A DNA stretch of 64,000 nt from Trebouxia sp. TZW2008 (GCA_002118135.1 BDIU01000320.1:49720-113719), one strand, 5' to 3'. Shown: positions 37,601 through 49,761, counted from the stretch's first letter. The notes: a model not told the origin generated them from the letters alone. Numbers and translations: made by a program.

Positions 37601-40600
37601 TCAGGCAGCTGGCTCATCTTCTGTTGTTGAATTTGGGTAGATTGTTGTCCCCCACTTTTCCTGAATGTCTTGTGGTTCAACATTCTGTGATACTTCCCTG
37701 AAAAAGCGAGTGCTAGCATGTGCTTATCCATACCTAACATGAGAACAACCCGCCAGTATTGCAAGCTGTATATATTGCAAGCTGTGTGTACAAGGGCACT
37801 GGCAAGCTCAGCAGGAAGCATGAGAAAATGATCCTGCAGTGGCCACGCCAAGATTGCAGGCATCTGTGATCTGGTCAAGCATGACGCTGTAGCAGGCTAT
37901 GCCCCCTTGTCAGCACAGCCTCAAGCTCAAGCCTGATAGGGCACGCTTTCTGCCCTAAACTGTCACAGCAATCAGCGCACATCTCATCAGCACAAGAGGC
38001 AACAGCACTGTGTGGATAGCGAAACAATTATGTTGCTGATGGTAGAAGCATCAAGACAAAGACTAATCCTGAAGCACAGCATATGCTTACATTTTCGGTT
38101 GGATGGCAAAAAGCTCAGGGGGATATGCATCTTTATGTCATTGATAGTCATGTCTCAGAATGCACTAGGGAATACGCAACAGCACCTGCTCTGCTAGTTG
38201 GTCTCTATCTCTGCCGGTACTAGTCAGCTGCCTCTCTAGCTGGGCCTGTTGCCTGCGGCCCTCCTGCTGAAGTGCCCTAGTGCCCTCCTCAGCCTGGTCT
38301 AGGGCTTGCTGCAGCTTCTCACTGTTGGCGGCTGTGCCTTGCGCCTTGCCTAAGTCAGCTTTGAGGGAGCTAACATCAGCTTGAGCTGCAGTCAGCAAAC
38401 TCTTAACCTGCAACAGCATTTATGATCAGTATCACCATTGCTGTCTTATATATACTAGATAGTGAGGTTTCATGACCCTGCTAGGTGCAGCAGCATTGGC
38501 AAAATGTATGTCAAGCAGTTGCTGCTGCCTGTTGTTGTGTCAAGATGTCTTGTGAGCCTTGCCCAAGTCAGCTTTGAGAGAGCTAACATCAGCTTGAGCT
38601 GCGCTCAGCAGAATTTGACCTGCAAAAGCATTCATTCTTATTGTCATCATCATTGTTGTCATCTACATGCTTGCTAGCAGAGTTCTGTGACCCTGCTAGG
38701 GGCAGCAGCATTGACAGATATGTTTCAAGCAGTTGCTGCAGCCTCACTGCTGGCAGCCTTGCCCAAGTCAGCTTTCAGAGAGGTAACATCAGCTTGAGCT
38801 GCAGTCAGCAGACCCTTGACCTGCAGCGGCAGGCACACAAACATCTGCTGTGCAATGGCTGCTGCCTGATACCTCTAGCTTCTGAGCCTGAAGCAAATTG
38901 TATGACAGAGCTTGCATTGGCTTGTGTTGCAGCTAGTTCAGCCTTTATTGCAGCAGCACGGAGTTGATGAGGGTCAAAGTTGGGTAGATAGAAGTGTCTG
39001 GGCTTGAGGCAAATCATCAAGAAACTGCCACAGATGCTATTGCATGACATCTGCTCTTGACTTTGCGGGCCATGCATGCCATTGGCAGCAAAAAGCGGTA
39101 GTCAACTTAATCAAGCTTTTGAACTTGCCTGCAAAAATGTCCTGTTTTTGCCAAAGAACAAAAACGTCAAAAACCAAAAACATCATCCTTAGTCCTGCCC
39201 ACATCACACTGTGCAACCATGCACCGTGCTTGCAGGGCATGCAGCTTGTCAGCCAAACTCCATCTTGATTCTAAACAAAGATGCAAGACCAAGCCCCCTG
39301 ACATATGCACTGACACTGGTATGCAGTGCCAACATGCACCTCATCAGTGGACAACACAGCAAGCCTCACCTTGTCTGCATCAGCAGCAGCCTTTTGGGCT
39401 TCCTGCAGCTGAGTGCGGCGCTGCTGATTTGTCTTCTGCAGCCTCTCGCATCGCTCCCTCAAGGCTTGCCTCTCCTCCTGCCAACTGCCCTCGTGCCCTT
39501 GAAGCGCAGCCAACTGCCCCTTGGTCTCATCTTGACCGGCTGTCAAGGACTGCCTTTCAGTCTGCCATTCTGCTTGCTGCTTGACCAAATCCTGCTGACT
39601 TTTGTCAGCTTGTGCAGTCAGAGATTGCCTTTCAGTCTGCCACTCTGCTTGCTGCCTGGCTAACTTCTGCTGACCTTTGTCCACTTGTGCAGTCAGAGAC
39701 TGCCTTTCACTCTGCCACTCTGCTTGCTGCCTGACCAACTCCTGCTGGCCTATGTCAATTTGTGCTGCCAGAGATTGCTGCTGTTCTTGCCATGATGCCT
39801 CTCGCCGCTGAAAATCATTGAGCTGCCGCTGTGACGCCTCATACTCGGCTGTTGCCTCTTTCAACTGCTGCTCTATCTGACCCTGCTGGGTCTGAGCCTG
39901 CTGCAGGAGCTCTTCTGCTTCAGTCTTGTCTGTCTCAGCATCAGACTGTTGCCTTGATGACTCTGTCAACTGTGCCTGGAGTGACTGTAGCTGCTCCTGT
40001 AGCACGTCTCTGGCAGCTTTAACGCCTGTCAGCTGCTGTTGAATATCAGCCTGCTGTTGATGCAGATCTGAGTTCTGCTCAAGCTTGGCGTGACTGTCAT
40101 CAACTTTCTGTTGCAAGTCCCCTCGAGCTGCCTGTGCATCTTGCAAGCTCTGCTGCAGCTGCTGTTTACTTCTCTCACTCGCATCAGATTTCCGCACAGC
40201 CACTTCCAGCTCTGTCTGTGAGCTGTGCAGCTGCTGCTTCAAGTCAGCAACACTGACTGCGCTGTCTTCAAGCTGCTTTGCTGACTTAGCTTGCTGTGTC
40301 TGAGCATCTGAGAGCCTAGCCTGCAGATCACTGTGCTCTGCTGAAGCTGTGGTGGCTTGCCGCTGAGCTTCAGCTAGTTGGGTCTGAAGCTCTTCCTTGC
40401 CTTTTGTCGCCTCTGCCAACTGACGCTGTAGTTCTGCAGTGGCCTTTTGGGCTTCTGCTGTTTGTGCATCTGTGACCGTTTGGTCTGCTTCAGCCGTTGT
40501 TGCTCCCTGTGCGGTGTCTCCACTGCTGGTGGTGGAGTCCAAGGGTGCCTGATCAGGACCTGCCTCCTCTTGAGGGTCTCTGAGGTTGGTGCCTGAATTG

Positions 40601-43600
40601 CAGGTGACATCAAGACCCTGGACTGAACGTGTTCATTCTGCAATGACTTGACTTGAAAGTATTTGTTTTGACCCTGTGCAATCCTGGTGCCTGTCAAGAA
40701 ACAGCAAAGCCGTACTCTGATTCTTTCTATGCATTGCAATAAAGCAAACATCAATTAAATCATTGACTTATTGCAAACATCAGCAACAGTTTGGCCAATG
40801 ACAGGGGTCTCTTACCTGATGTCGTAGAAGCTTTGTCTGTGGAGCCTAGAGAGGTTGCCAAGGGTTGGCCAGCGTGCTTGCTGCCTGCATCATTCAAGCT
40901 ATTCAGAGCAAAGCGTGTGAACATCAGTACCTTCCAGACGCTGCAGGGGCACCCTTGAATACCGCATGCACGAGAAGCCAACGACCTATGCGCTGAACAG
41001 GCTGATCCAGCCCCTAAGCTGAGAAGGCTGGGAGATTAGCAATGTGAGCACAGCAGCAACACAGGAGCAGCGCTGCATCAGCAGGCATTGGAAACACGCG
41101 ATTGTGATGACTGTGCTAGCATACAGCAGCGATATACCAGCGTACAACAGGTATAGATTGAAGCTTTGGCAAACACCTGTTGGTGACCGGCTGCCGATGT
41201 TGTCAAGCTGCTGCTGCAGCAAGCTCTTGTCGTTGACGGCTTCTTTCAGCTGGTCAGCTGTCTGTTGCTGCGCAGTCCAGGCAGACTGTGCATCTGCCTT
41301 AGCTTTGTTGAGCTGCTGCTGCAGACTGTCAACCTATAGCAAAATAAGCAAGACGAGATGGCTTTTGGGTACAAGCGCTTGGCAAACTGTAGATAGTGAA
41401 AGGCTGACAAGCTGATTTGATGTAGCATGAGGCATGAGTGCTGCAGATGTATGAGCAGAACAGAGTTGCCAACAGCTGTCTGCAGCAATGCTGCAATGTC
41501 CGGTTTGCCCATGCAGTTGCAAGCAGGCAGGCACTTTTAGGCTCAGGCCGCTTCAGTTCTGCTGTGTTGATGATGCAAGAGAGTGTGATGGGTCATGCAT
41601 GCAGCACGGCACTTGCACATATCATCTTGTATGCACAGCACAACCTCACTGCTGGTGATGGTCATCAGAGTGCATGTAGCACAGCCTGGCATTGCTTTGC
41701 ATTTGCACCCTTGCTCTGTGTTGCATATCCTCAAGTGCCAGGGAGGACCCAAACGCATGCCATACTATGCAACATCATACTCTCCATCCTAGTGCTTGAC
41801 ACTTTGCATCATATGTCTGGCACATTGGCGCCAGCTTACTGCTCTCCACAATTTGAACTGTATCTCTGTGATGCATACTCTAGATAACTCATACTCTGGA
41901 CGCCTATTCTTGCGTTTTGTGCATTGAATGTCACGTATGCCAATTTGCTGATGCAACACTCTGCATCCCTGCTGGTAGAGCATGCTTCCATGACCAGCCT
42001 ACCCGAGCATCAGCGTCAGCCTTATCAGCTTCACTAGCAATCAGCTTGGCCTCTGCAGCCTCCATGGCAGCTGAGGCGCTGCTGTGCTCTGCAATAGAGC
42101 CCTCAAGCTGCAGCTGCAGGTCTGCCACCTGCAAGCCCAGCTGCTGCCGCTCAGCCTGTGCTTCCTTCACCTGCTGTTGAATGTCTTGCAGTGACTGACA
42201 TGATGCCTGGTGCTCATGGCGCTCCTCCGACAGAGTATCTTTGGCCTGCTGCACCTGTCATCATGCAAGGCTATTGGCTGACATGTTTTGGGATTGACAA
42301 GAGCTGTTGCAGCAACTGTTGCATTACATCGCATGATGCTGGAAACATCTGTCAAACCCAGCCAAGGATGAGGACATATGCATGCATGGTCTGTGATCAT
42401 GCCGTAGCATTTGCTGCCAGCTAGGCTGAGTATGTTCGACAACTAATGGCAGCTGAACCAATGTTTGCATGCAAGATATTGCACAGAATGCGGCCAGCTC
42501 CATCCATCAACTCGTCGTTCTGATTTGCACTGGCGCAAAATGCTTCTGGTGTTTTCGAGTACAAGTAGCAGACACACATAACCAAGGCTGACAAGTTGCA
42601 GAATGAATGCTTGATCCACTTGCCTGCTGCCAATTAAGATCTATCTGTGCCTTCAGGTCTATGATCTGCTGATGCAGCTTATCATTGTCAGCTTGCACTG
42701 ACTCGCACTTGGTTTCAAGTGCAGTTTTCTCAGCATCAAGTTCCGTCTGAATGCTTTGCAGCTGTATCTGCTGCTGCAGCTCATCAACTTGGGTCTCAAG
42801 TTGCTGCTGCTTCTGTTCTGAGACCCTTAACTTAGCTGACAGTGCAGCTTGCAGCTTGCTGGTCTCATCCTGAGCTTGCCCCACTTTCTTGTCTGCTTCC
42901 TCCAGCTGCTGCTTAAGGGAGTCTGCTTCCTTGTGCAGTTGGTCCTGTTCCTGCAGGGCTTGTTTCTGTTGCTGCTCACTGCTGCTCTGCTGAGATTGCA
43001 GCTCTGCCTGAGCTGCATCATGCTGAGCCCTGAGAGCTGATAGCTCCTGCGCAATCGTGTCTATCTGTGCCGCAAGCTCCTGCTGAGATTCTGGCAAGTC
43101 CTGTACAGTAATGGACTGCTGACTTGCAAGGGACGGTTGACTGCTGTTAGACTGCTGGCTTGCAGTAGAACCGGCTGCTTGCAACTGTGTCCTGAGCTGC
43201 CTTACTGCAAAGTCAGAGTGCCCCAGCTGAAACGCCAGCTGCTCAGACATCTCAAGAGAGCCTGCCTTGACAATGCTAAGCTCATCAGCCGCACTCCTGA
43301 GCTTTGACTCAAACTCAGTCTGAGCGCTTCTCATCTGCTCAGAAATGAGCTGCATGGTGTGCTGAAGGCTCTGTAGCTCTTCTTCATGAGCATGCTGACG
43401 CTCCTTGCGCTCTGCTTCAAGCTTTGTGTTGTCAGCCTGAGCCTTTGAGAGCTGATCCTCAAGCTGCTTGCGCTGCTTGTCTGCTGTGCCAGCAGCAACT
43501 TTGCTGTCTGCCAGTTTGTGCCGCGCCTATCAGCAGAAAGCACTGTCAAGCATGTGACACTGTACACCTTCAACTAGCAGCTGGCGTGTGTACAGCAGAG

Positions 43601-45066
43601 ATGACAGGTGCATGCCTATCCTGTTAAGCTCGCAACTGATCTTGCATCATCAACACAGGACTCTATCAAGAGTCAAGCAAGGTTCTGTTAGGATTCAAGC
43701 TTCTACACTCCTGTGTTTCACCATGCGCAGGGGCCTGTAATAGCCATTCATGAGAGCAAGAGAAGCATGCCAAGAATGCGGAGTATACCTCACCAACTTG
43801 AGCTCTAAGCTTCTCGACCTCCGCAATCAGGTCCCTGTTCTGATTCTGCAGGCCCGCCACATCAGCCTCCTCAGCTGCCTCTCGCTGACTCAGCTGAGCT
43901 AGCTCAGCCTTGAGCGCAACAATCTGCTGCTGCAGCTGAGCAACTGCTGAGCCGCTGAAAAGCGCACTAGGCTCTGCGCTTTGCAGCCCAGACTGCAAAC
44001 CCTCAGACTGGTTGAAACCCTCAGCCGACTGCTGTGGGCTTTGTATCCAGGATTGCCCAGGCTCTTGCATTGCAACACTCTGGAACGGCGAAATCTGACT
44101 TGGTGAGACCTGGCCTGGAGATGCAGACTGCTGACCCCTTGTTGAGATTGGGATGTCTGCTGGTCGAGATGCAGCAGCTGACTGATCAGCTGACTCAGGT
44201 TTGATACCAGCAGCGCTCAGCTGTACACGCAGCTGCTCCAGCTCATGCTTGAGGCCTGCTGCTTCATCCAGCTCCTGACGTGCTGTGGTCAGGTTGCCCC
44301 GCAGCATCTCTATCTTGGCCTCCAGCAGAGGCACTGTCTGCAGACAGTGGCCAGTTCACTGATGCTGTGGTGCTGGCTCGCGAGCAAGTGGCACCATTGA
44401 TGGACAACGCAGGCTCAAGTGACCATCAGGATGCTTATGGTGTGGGATAGAGCTTTGATGCGCAATCAGCAGCAATGCGTAGAGGAATGAGCAGCAGTTA
44501 GTGCAGGTCTGAAGCATTGATATACCTTGTCAGGATCAGTTGAGCTACTTGTGGACACTTTCCCATCTTTCTCGGCAGCTATCTCCTCAGCAACCTTGAC
44601 TGCCTGCAGATCAATGACAAGGCCATCAAGATAAATCTCCAAGGTGAGTGCAAGAGCTTGTTTTCATGGAACGCAAGTGATGTTACATGTATGCATCATT
44701 TGCTCACCATTTGATTGGCCAAGTCTTGCAGCTGGCTTTTCAAAGTTGCATTTTCTTGCTCCAGAGCCAGTGCAGTTTCTGCCTTGCGCCGCAAGCGTGT
44801 GTTCAGCCGCTGCAATTTGACAACAGCCTGCTCTGGTGGCAGCTCAGACACACCCTCAAGTAAGTCCCCTGCATAACAGAGCTCTTCACCAGCTGAACAA
44901 GGGGAAGAAGGAGTCCTGGAATGACACCTGTCAGACCTGTGGCGCGCTCTGGACTGGTCTGACCAGCAAACCACTGGTTTGTAGTACCGCCGGCATTGGT
45001 AGCTAAGCGGGTGCCTGCTTTCTGGGCTTGCTCTGCCAGCCGCTTGAAGTTGTCCTTGCTGAACAT
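31689..45066 (-). CDS. GRIP-domain golgin, long coiled-coil Golgi tether
   Basis: The first exon opens MFSKDNFKRLAEQAQKAG; the last (31956-31689) holds a GRIP domain (VDYVKNVLLNGFESGE, then MVPVLARLLHFSPAE). Exons closed in phase: 45066-44928, 44868-44708, 44603-44526, 44337-43789, 43526-42624, 42254-42003, 41333-41177, 40884-40816, 40592-39370, 38407-38186, 37097-36854, 35645-35375, 35006-34838, 34599-34477, one from 33746 whose 3' end is unclear, 32653-32487 and 31956-31689. The product is about 1700 aa, nearly all heptad-rich coiled coil heavy in Q, E, A and L. GRIP domains bind Arl1-GTP at the trans-Golgi, and such golgins capture vesicles. Intron 42255-42623 region starts with a GC donor. 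A possible small exon between 39370 and 38407 is unresolved. Confidence 0.85.
32700..33140 (-). repeat. Three upstream copies of the penultimate golgin exon
   Basis: The real exon starts at 32653. Copies of its acceptor and 5' part (variants of GAPSGTQALPELPISTVRP) start near 32818, 32975 and 33134, with a period of 155-165 bp. The 32818-32717 copy is open for 34 codons and has an AG acceptor and a GAG|GTGTTA donor, both phase 0. The others have indels or stops. Confidence 0.85.
33740..34105 (-). repeat. Upstream copies of a golgin Ser/Pro-rich exon
   Basis: The real exon starts at 33746 (AGRPPSAGRSNPSRSSS). Two copies of its acceptor and 5' part start near 33915 and 34100. The middle one still reads AGRLPSAGRS but then loses frame. 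Confidence 0.75.
35048..35115 (-). repeat. Upstream copy of golgin exon starting at 35006
   Basis: A degraded copy of the SAAEARVAAIGVELEQ coding segment with its acceptor lies just upstream of the real exon. Confidence 0.65.
36955..37600 (-). repeat. Four-copy array at golgin exon starting at 37097
   Basis: The real exon starts at 37097 (VALLSPVAATNEALHAQLTD). Upstream copies start near 37257, 37426 and 37578, with a period of 150-170 bp. Each keeps a CTGCAG|GT acceptor. The 37426 copy is almost identical to the real exon for about 40 codons (ending QLPEETAK), so it is recent. Confidence 0.85.
38330..38830 (-). repeat. Copies of golgin exon starting at 38407
   Basis: The real exon starts VKSLLTAAQADVSSLKADLG. 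A copy starting near 38822 (VKGLLTAAQADVTSLKADLG) is open; one starting near 38620 has an early stop. Both keep the AG acceptor, both upstream. Confidence 0.8.
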
Positions 45067-45461
45067 GTCTGCTTCACTGAAGTGCCAAGGGTGCGAAGCG
45101 GCTTAGCGCAGGCGATTTCGGGCAACTGCAATCAGCGTGTATGACGAGAAGCATGACAATTCACGAGCCCGGCTTGCGATGCTATCGACGCCTAACGATA
45201 GGACTTTGTTGTGTTGATCACTGTAGCATCGATTCAGTGTTGACTCGGTGGTTTGACAAGCGATCGGTCTTGTCATTGAAGGGGCACCTTCTCCATGTCA
45301 AATTGCAACAAGGTTGTTTTTGATCGGCAAGTCAGCATCAGAGCTGTTGCGAAAGCACAGCGCAGCTGAAGAAGAAGGCACTTGCCAGGGCACTTTCACA
45401 ATTTGCACTGCTGACATGCGCTGACAGCCTAAGCACATGCAGCCGGTGCGTGTGGCCTGGG
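45067..45461. promoter_or_regulatory. Bidirectional promoter region, golgin / LYR-hydrolase pair
   Basis: A 395-nt gap between divergent start codons. It is comparatively rich in CpG-containing words (GCGAAGCGGC, TATCGACGCC), as is common for algal promoters. Both 5' UTRs must lie here. Confidence 0.5.
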
Positions 45462-45704
45462 ATGGGCAACGTGAGAGCAATCAGCTTGTATCGGCAGATT
45501 CTTCGCGCAGCCAAACTGATGCCGACCGAAAACAGGAAGCTGCATCTTAGGCGAAAAGCACGAGCAGAGTTTGAAAAGTCTAGACACGTTGATGAACAAC
45601 AACAACAATTTTTGCTTGCTCTCGCCGACACTCACATAGATAACATTGAGGCGCAAGCTCGACATCTACAGCAGCTTGTGGCGACTGGCAAGCTCAAGTG
45701 GTGA
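45462..45704 (+). CDS. LYR-motif (Complex1_LYR / LYRM) mitochondrial protein
   Basis: A single-exon frame of 80 aa opens MGNVRAISLYRQILRAAKLM, with the LYR tripeptide at residues 9-11, then a basic helix (RKLHLRRKARAEFEKSR) containing the downstream Phe typical of the family, and two more helices. Length and layout fit LYRM proteins, which bind acyl carrier protein and help iron-sulfur cluster transfer or respiratory complex assembly in mitochondria. Which LYRM subtype is unclear. The stop is only 44 nt before the ATG of the next gene on the same strand, with no TGTAA in between. The frame contains just one other out-of-frame ATG and one internal in-frame ATG. Confidence 0.85.
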   Translation: MGNVRAISLYRQILRAAKLMPTENRKLHLRRKARAEFEKSRHVDEQQQQFLLALADTHIDNIEAQARHLQQLVATGKLKW

Positions 45705-45748
45705 CACCCATCACATCCATCGTTGCAGTCATAGCAGCGGTTGCGCAC

Positions 45749-46859
45749 ATGAGCCTCGGTCATGAGACGATGTTGCCAGGCTCACAAGGGGCAAAGTTAC
45801 AAGCCTTCGTCCACAAGAAAGCCGTGCAGTCTGGTAAGCTGACTGGTTTGTCGTTTACATCACCCTGCACATGCATAGCCGGTGCTCACGCAGACCGTGA
45901 CCGACTGGGGGTCGTGGTGTTCCATCCATATGCTCACCTTGGAGGTTGCTGCGATGATGCTGTTGTGCAATCTGTGTTCAGGCAAGACTTCCAAGTAGCA
46001 GACTACACGCCTCAAATTTTCCTAGCAGTCAAGCCATGCTCTGCAGCTGGACCTTCATGTGCTGATTCTTGCAGTTTGTTGATTCAGGCAGGCTGCTACT
46101 GATGACAAAGTACACATTGTTGTGCGCTACAACCAGCGTGGCGTTGGATCGTCATCAGGATCCAAATCGCTTTGGGGTAGTAAGGATATGGCTGATGCTG
46201 CAGCAATCTGCCATCACCTTCTAGCCATGCAGAATGGGCCATCAACATTACATGTTGTTGGGTATGGCAGCTGTTGCGCTGACTGCTTGCAATCTTTCCA
46301 GCCAGATTTGCATGCACTGACTGTGAATCCACCTGTAGATACTCTTGGGGCGCTTGTCTGGCTGCTCATTCTGCTCAGCTGCCGGAAGTGACGGCACTGG
46401 TGGCAATTGCTCCTGTCACAGGTGATGCCGCACTGGTAATCTGCTATGCTCGCTCTTCATGCCTGCCACACACATGTTACTGACTGCACATGAAGGTTGG
46501 TCGTCACCATTCAGCAACAAGACAAGCACAGCAAGCGAGGATTCTTTGCAGGTAGTGTTGCCAGCTTCTTTCTGCGCACCAGACGGCATTTGGCATCTTT
46601 GAATACGCTGCCAAGTTTGGCCAAGATGCTGGTTCTGGGGGATAAAGACCAATTTAGCAGCGTCCAATCTCTACAGGGCGTTCTGACGTCACACCCGCAG
46701 ACTATAGGACCAAGCACAGCGCACACGCCCTGTGCTGCCAAGCTTGTTGTGATTCGAGATTGTGACCATTTCTTTGTGCATCACAGGACAGAACTTGCTA
46801 AGCTGGTTTTGCAATTTTGTGTCGAACGACACCAGCAGCTAATGAACCCTGAATCATGA
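45749..46859 (+). CDS. Alpha/beta hydrolase superfamily protein
   Basis: Five exons join in phase to 245 aa: 45749-45833, 45894-45981, 46088-46261, 46339-46421 and 46552-46859. Features in order: LGVVVFHPYAHLGG (oxyanion loop region), VRYNQRGVGSSSG, nucleophile elbow GYSWGA with Ser at about 118, acid loop VLGDKDQF (Asp about 176) and DCDHFF with the catalytic His at about 216. The fold matches small cytosolic serine hydrolases of the family with HP-x-x-GG and NxRGVGxS motifs; substrate is unknown. The elbow is split across exons 3 and 4 (G|YSWG). Intron 2 appears to use a GC donor (AG|GCAAGA). It probably shares a transcript with the LYR gene. Confidence 0.85.
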
Positions 46860-47566
46860 CCTGTCAACAGGCCGCAACAAGCAGACGTCTGCATGCCAAT
46901 GCCTCAACAGCCTATCTTCCCTGCCGTTGATCCAATGTGTTCGTATGCTGGAGCAAACCTGGCAAGCAGTAGGACAGGTGCCAGATGGATGCACTGATCG
47001 TTACAGATGATATTATTGCAGCAATCTGACAGCTCATTCCGTCAGCAAAGCAACAAAATTTTTACGCGTGGCATGCCATGCTGTGCTACTGACACGAGAT
47101 GTCGAAGGGTGACATATGATCACTCACACCCCAGCAAGCCTGCACTCATGTATGCATCATGACAGTTCATCAAAAGTGTATAGATCGGGTGACATCATGA
47201 AGGCTTCTTGCATGCTGATGTGCAACGAATTCTTGCTGTACAGGTCACAGCAGACAGCGTCTGCGTGCAACACAGCGCCTTTCAATTGCGCACAACACCC
47301 TTGCGCCACAGAGCATGCGCTTCGAACGTTCAAATTGAGCACGGGACTGTGGATCAACGGCTATGCTCACACAGTCAGCAGAATCAACTTGAGTGCTGAG
47401 TCACCCATTGGCTATTAATATATTTATCTAATCTTCAGACAAATACGTTCATTTTTTTGCGGGCTTGCAACAGGTGATCTTCCGGAAGCAAAGCTTGCTC
47501 TTGCTTTGATCGCCTGTTGCAGTCGTCTTTGTAGCTAGACACTTTCTTACAAGCATCAAAGTCGAC
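46860..47566. other. Intergenic: hydrolase 3' UTR and OEP24-like promoter
   Basis: About 700 nt. No TGTAA is evident close to the hydrolase stop. The right half is the promoter and 5' UTR of the next gene; an AT-rich block (TTAATATATTTATCTAATC at 47415-47433) lies about 140 nt before its ATG and could act as a TATA-like core. No gene recognised. Confidence 0.45.
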
Positions 47567-49761
47567 ATGCCAGGCCCCGGATGGTTGACCGGCAAAGCTT
47601 TCGTTGGTGTCAATGACATCGGTGGCAAAGGCCAGCCTTTCAGCAACGTTGGAGGACGTACTGACTTGAGGAAGGAGATCAACCAGATCAAGTTCACAGC
47701 CTCTGTCACAGACGCTTCTCTACGCGACTATGAGGCGGCACCTTGGTTGAAGGACTCTATCATCACTGCTGAGAAGCGGCTCAACGGTGAGTGCGAGCAG
47801 TCCAGCTTCTGGGGCCTTGTTTCATGCCAAACATTGCACAGCCAGACGTGCTCACCTTTATTCGGCTTGCATATCATGTTTTAGCAGCTCTGCATTGCCT
47901 GTCGACAGCTAGCAGCCTGTCAGGTGCATCGTTTTTTGAACTCTTAACAGCGTTCCCGACAGCTCTGACATCGTCGCCGTACATTTACTCAGTCACTGTT
48001 ACCTTGAAACGTCGCAGCTCCTTCTGTTATCTGCTTTGTTGGCCACTTTCGCTGCTTTGCGTTTCTCGGATCTGTTCACACGTCCGAGGATCGACTAGGT
48101 GACAGATATTGCTGTGTGACCCCTTGCTTTTGATTAGCCTGATTCTACCAGCTTCTGAACGTCACAGGTTGTAGACTCTGACCATGCCATGTGCTTTTCC
48201 CTGCAGACAACAGCTCTTTGGGTGTGGGCTATGACTTAGGTGCACAGAACGCCTTTGTCAGTGTTGCTGGCGAGACTGATGTCAGCAGAAAGCCAATCAC
48301 TGCCAGGGCCACATGGTTCCAGAAGGGCAACTCAATCCGTGCGGAGGCAGATGTCAAGTTGGATTCACGACAAAAGCTTTGGGGAACGTAAGTGCAACCT
48401 GCCTTGTCACACTTGCAAGCAAAGCTCATCTCTCTTGCCTGTCTTCTCTTCAACATCTGTCCTGTTGATGCAAGCGCAACCTGCCTTGTCACACCTGCCA
48501 CCAAAGCTCTTCTCTTCAACCCTGTCCTCTTACAAAGCCTATTTACCAAGCCTGTCCTGTCACAATGTGTTTTCTTTGAAACCTGTCTTGTCATCAAGCC
48601 TGTCCTGTTACAATCTTTCCTCTTCAAAACCTGTTCCGTTACAAAGCCTGTTCTGCTACAATGACTGTGACCTCTCTTTCCTTCAAATGGTCGTCCTGAC
48701 ACAAAGCCTGTCCTAAGACAAGGCTGATATGTGCCATATGCTGCAGATACACATTCAACACCCCAGCTAACGAGGTGAACTCCACATACGTCAACCTGAA
48801 GGAGCGACAGGGATTCATCATTGCCCCCTTCACTCTGCCAACTGCCACAGCAGCTGCATCCTACTCAATTGAGAGGGATGGCTACGTCTTTGAGCCCCAG
48901 TTCAACTTCCACACGTGAGTACAGCTATCCTGCCGTTCTCACCCTGCTACTCTCGAGCAATGCATATTCAGCCTTACTTCAACTTCCACACTTGAGTACA
49001 GCTATCCGACTGTTTTCACCCTGCATCCTTGAGCTCTTGGTGCTCTCACACAGCCCGGTCGCTCAGAAACAGAAAAGATTTAGCTGTGATTATTGCTCAA
49101 TGACAACATACTGTTCTGCATCCTACTGTTGTCAACCTGCCACCGTGAGCACACATTGGCTGGCACAAAGTCGGCTTCGCTGACAGCAGTGCTTTCTCAG
49201 CTGTCAAAAATTTTGCTCAATGACAACTCTGTATGTGCTGACTGTGCTTGCCTTGCTGCAGAAACTCCCCATACCTGTCAGTGGGGCGTAACAAGTTCTG
49301 GAAGAGGAACCATGTGAAGGCACACTATGCATTCAAGGAGCAGGTAGCCATGGTTGACTTCACATACAATGAGGGCAAGCTTGGCCAGGACCCCCTAGCA
49401 AAGGTAAGCCTTTCTGGTTTTGCACATTTTGCCTTGTCAAACCCTGTATGCTGCTTCAATGGCATGTTGATTTGCTTGCCCACAATGTTATATGTGATTG
49501 TACGTTGATGATCTTGGTCTTGACACCATGTTGAGTGAGCCTCTGTATTGAGCTTCATCCAGTTTTTGTTCAGGAGTTTCTAGCTGTCTGGTGTCATACC
49601 GGCTACTGTCATGATGCCAAAAAGCGCTACACTTTTAGTTTGTTTTTGCGTTGCTAAGTCACTTCTTGTTGTTGCAGTTCTACGTCAAGGCTGGTGCTGG
49701 AGAGAAGGGTTTTGGCCCATTGAGCATCGGTTTAATCTTTGACAAGACCATTGATGTCTAG
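47567..49761 (+). CDS. OEP24: OEP24-like chloroplast outer-envelope pore protein
   Basis: Six exons join in phase to 264 aa: 47567-47786, 48207-48387, 48747-48914, 49262-49403, 49678-49761, with the first opening MPGPGWLTGKAFVGVND. (That is five coding exons; the earlier part of the gene has no other coding exon.) The protein is a string of short alternating beta strands without a signal peptide or hydrophobic helix, as expected for a beta-barrel. Segments IKFTASVTDASL, WFQKGNSIRAEADVKLDS, YVFEPQFNF and VKAHYAFKEQVAMVDFTYN line up with the pattern of plant OEP24, a non-selective solute channel of the plastid outer envelope. OEP21/OEP37 or another barrel is possible. TGTAA at 50011-50015 marks the likely 3' end. 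Confidence 0.7.
48385..48720 (+). repeat. Degenerate CCTGTC minisatellite in OEP24-like intron 2
   Basis: Words of the form AAGCCTGTCCTGTTACAA recur about ten times, fading at both ends. On the sense strand the intron is strongly pyrimidine-rich. Confidence 0.75.
48900..49015 (+). repeat. Duplicate of OEP24-like exon 3 donor junction
   Basis: The 3' end of exon 3 with its donor (TTCAACTTCCACACGTGAGT) and about 35 nt of intron recurs about 80 nt downstream. In the copy the donor has changed from CGTGAGT to TTGAGT. Confidence 0.85.

Noticed and set aside
40620..40690. Extra golgin exon starting GTRIAQGQNKY
   Set aside because: An acceptor is present, but no phase-correct strong donor was found and the flanking exons join in phase without it. 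Kept only as a possible cassette.
46262..46338. Reading the hydrolase exon straight through as GYGSCCADC
   Set aside because: Removing this 77-nt GT-AG intron gives the family-standard GYSWGA elbow and keeps phase to the end.
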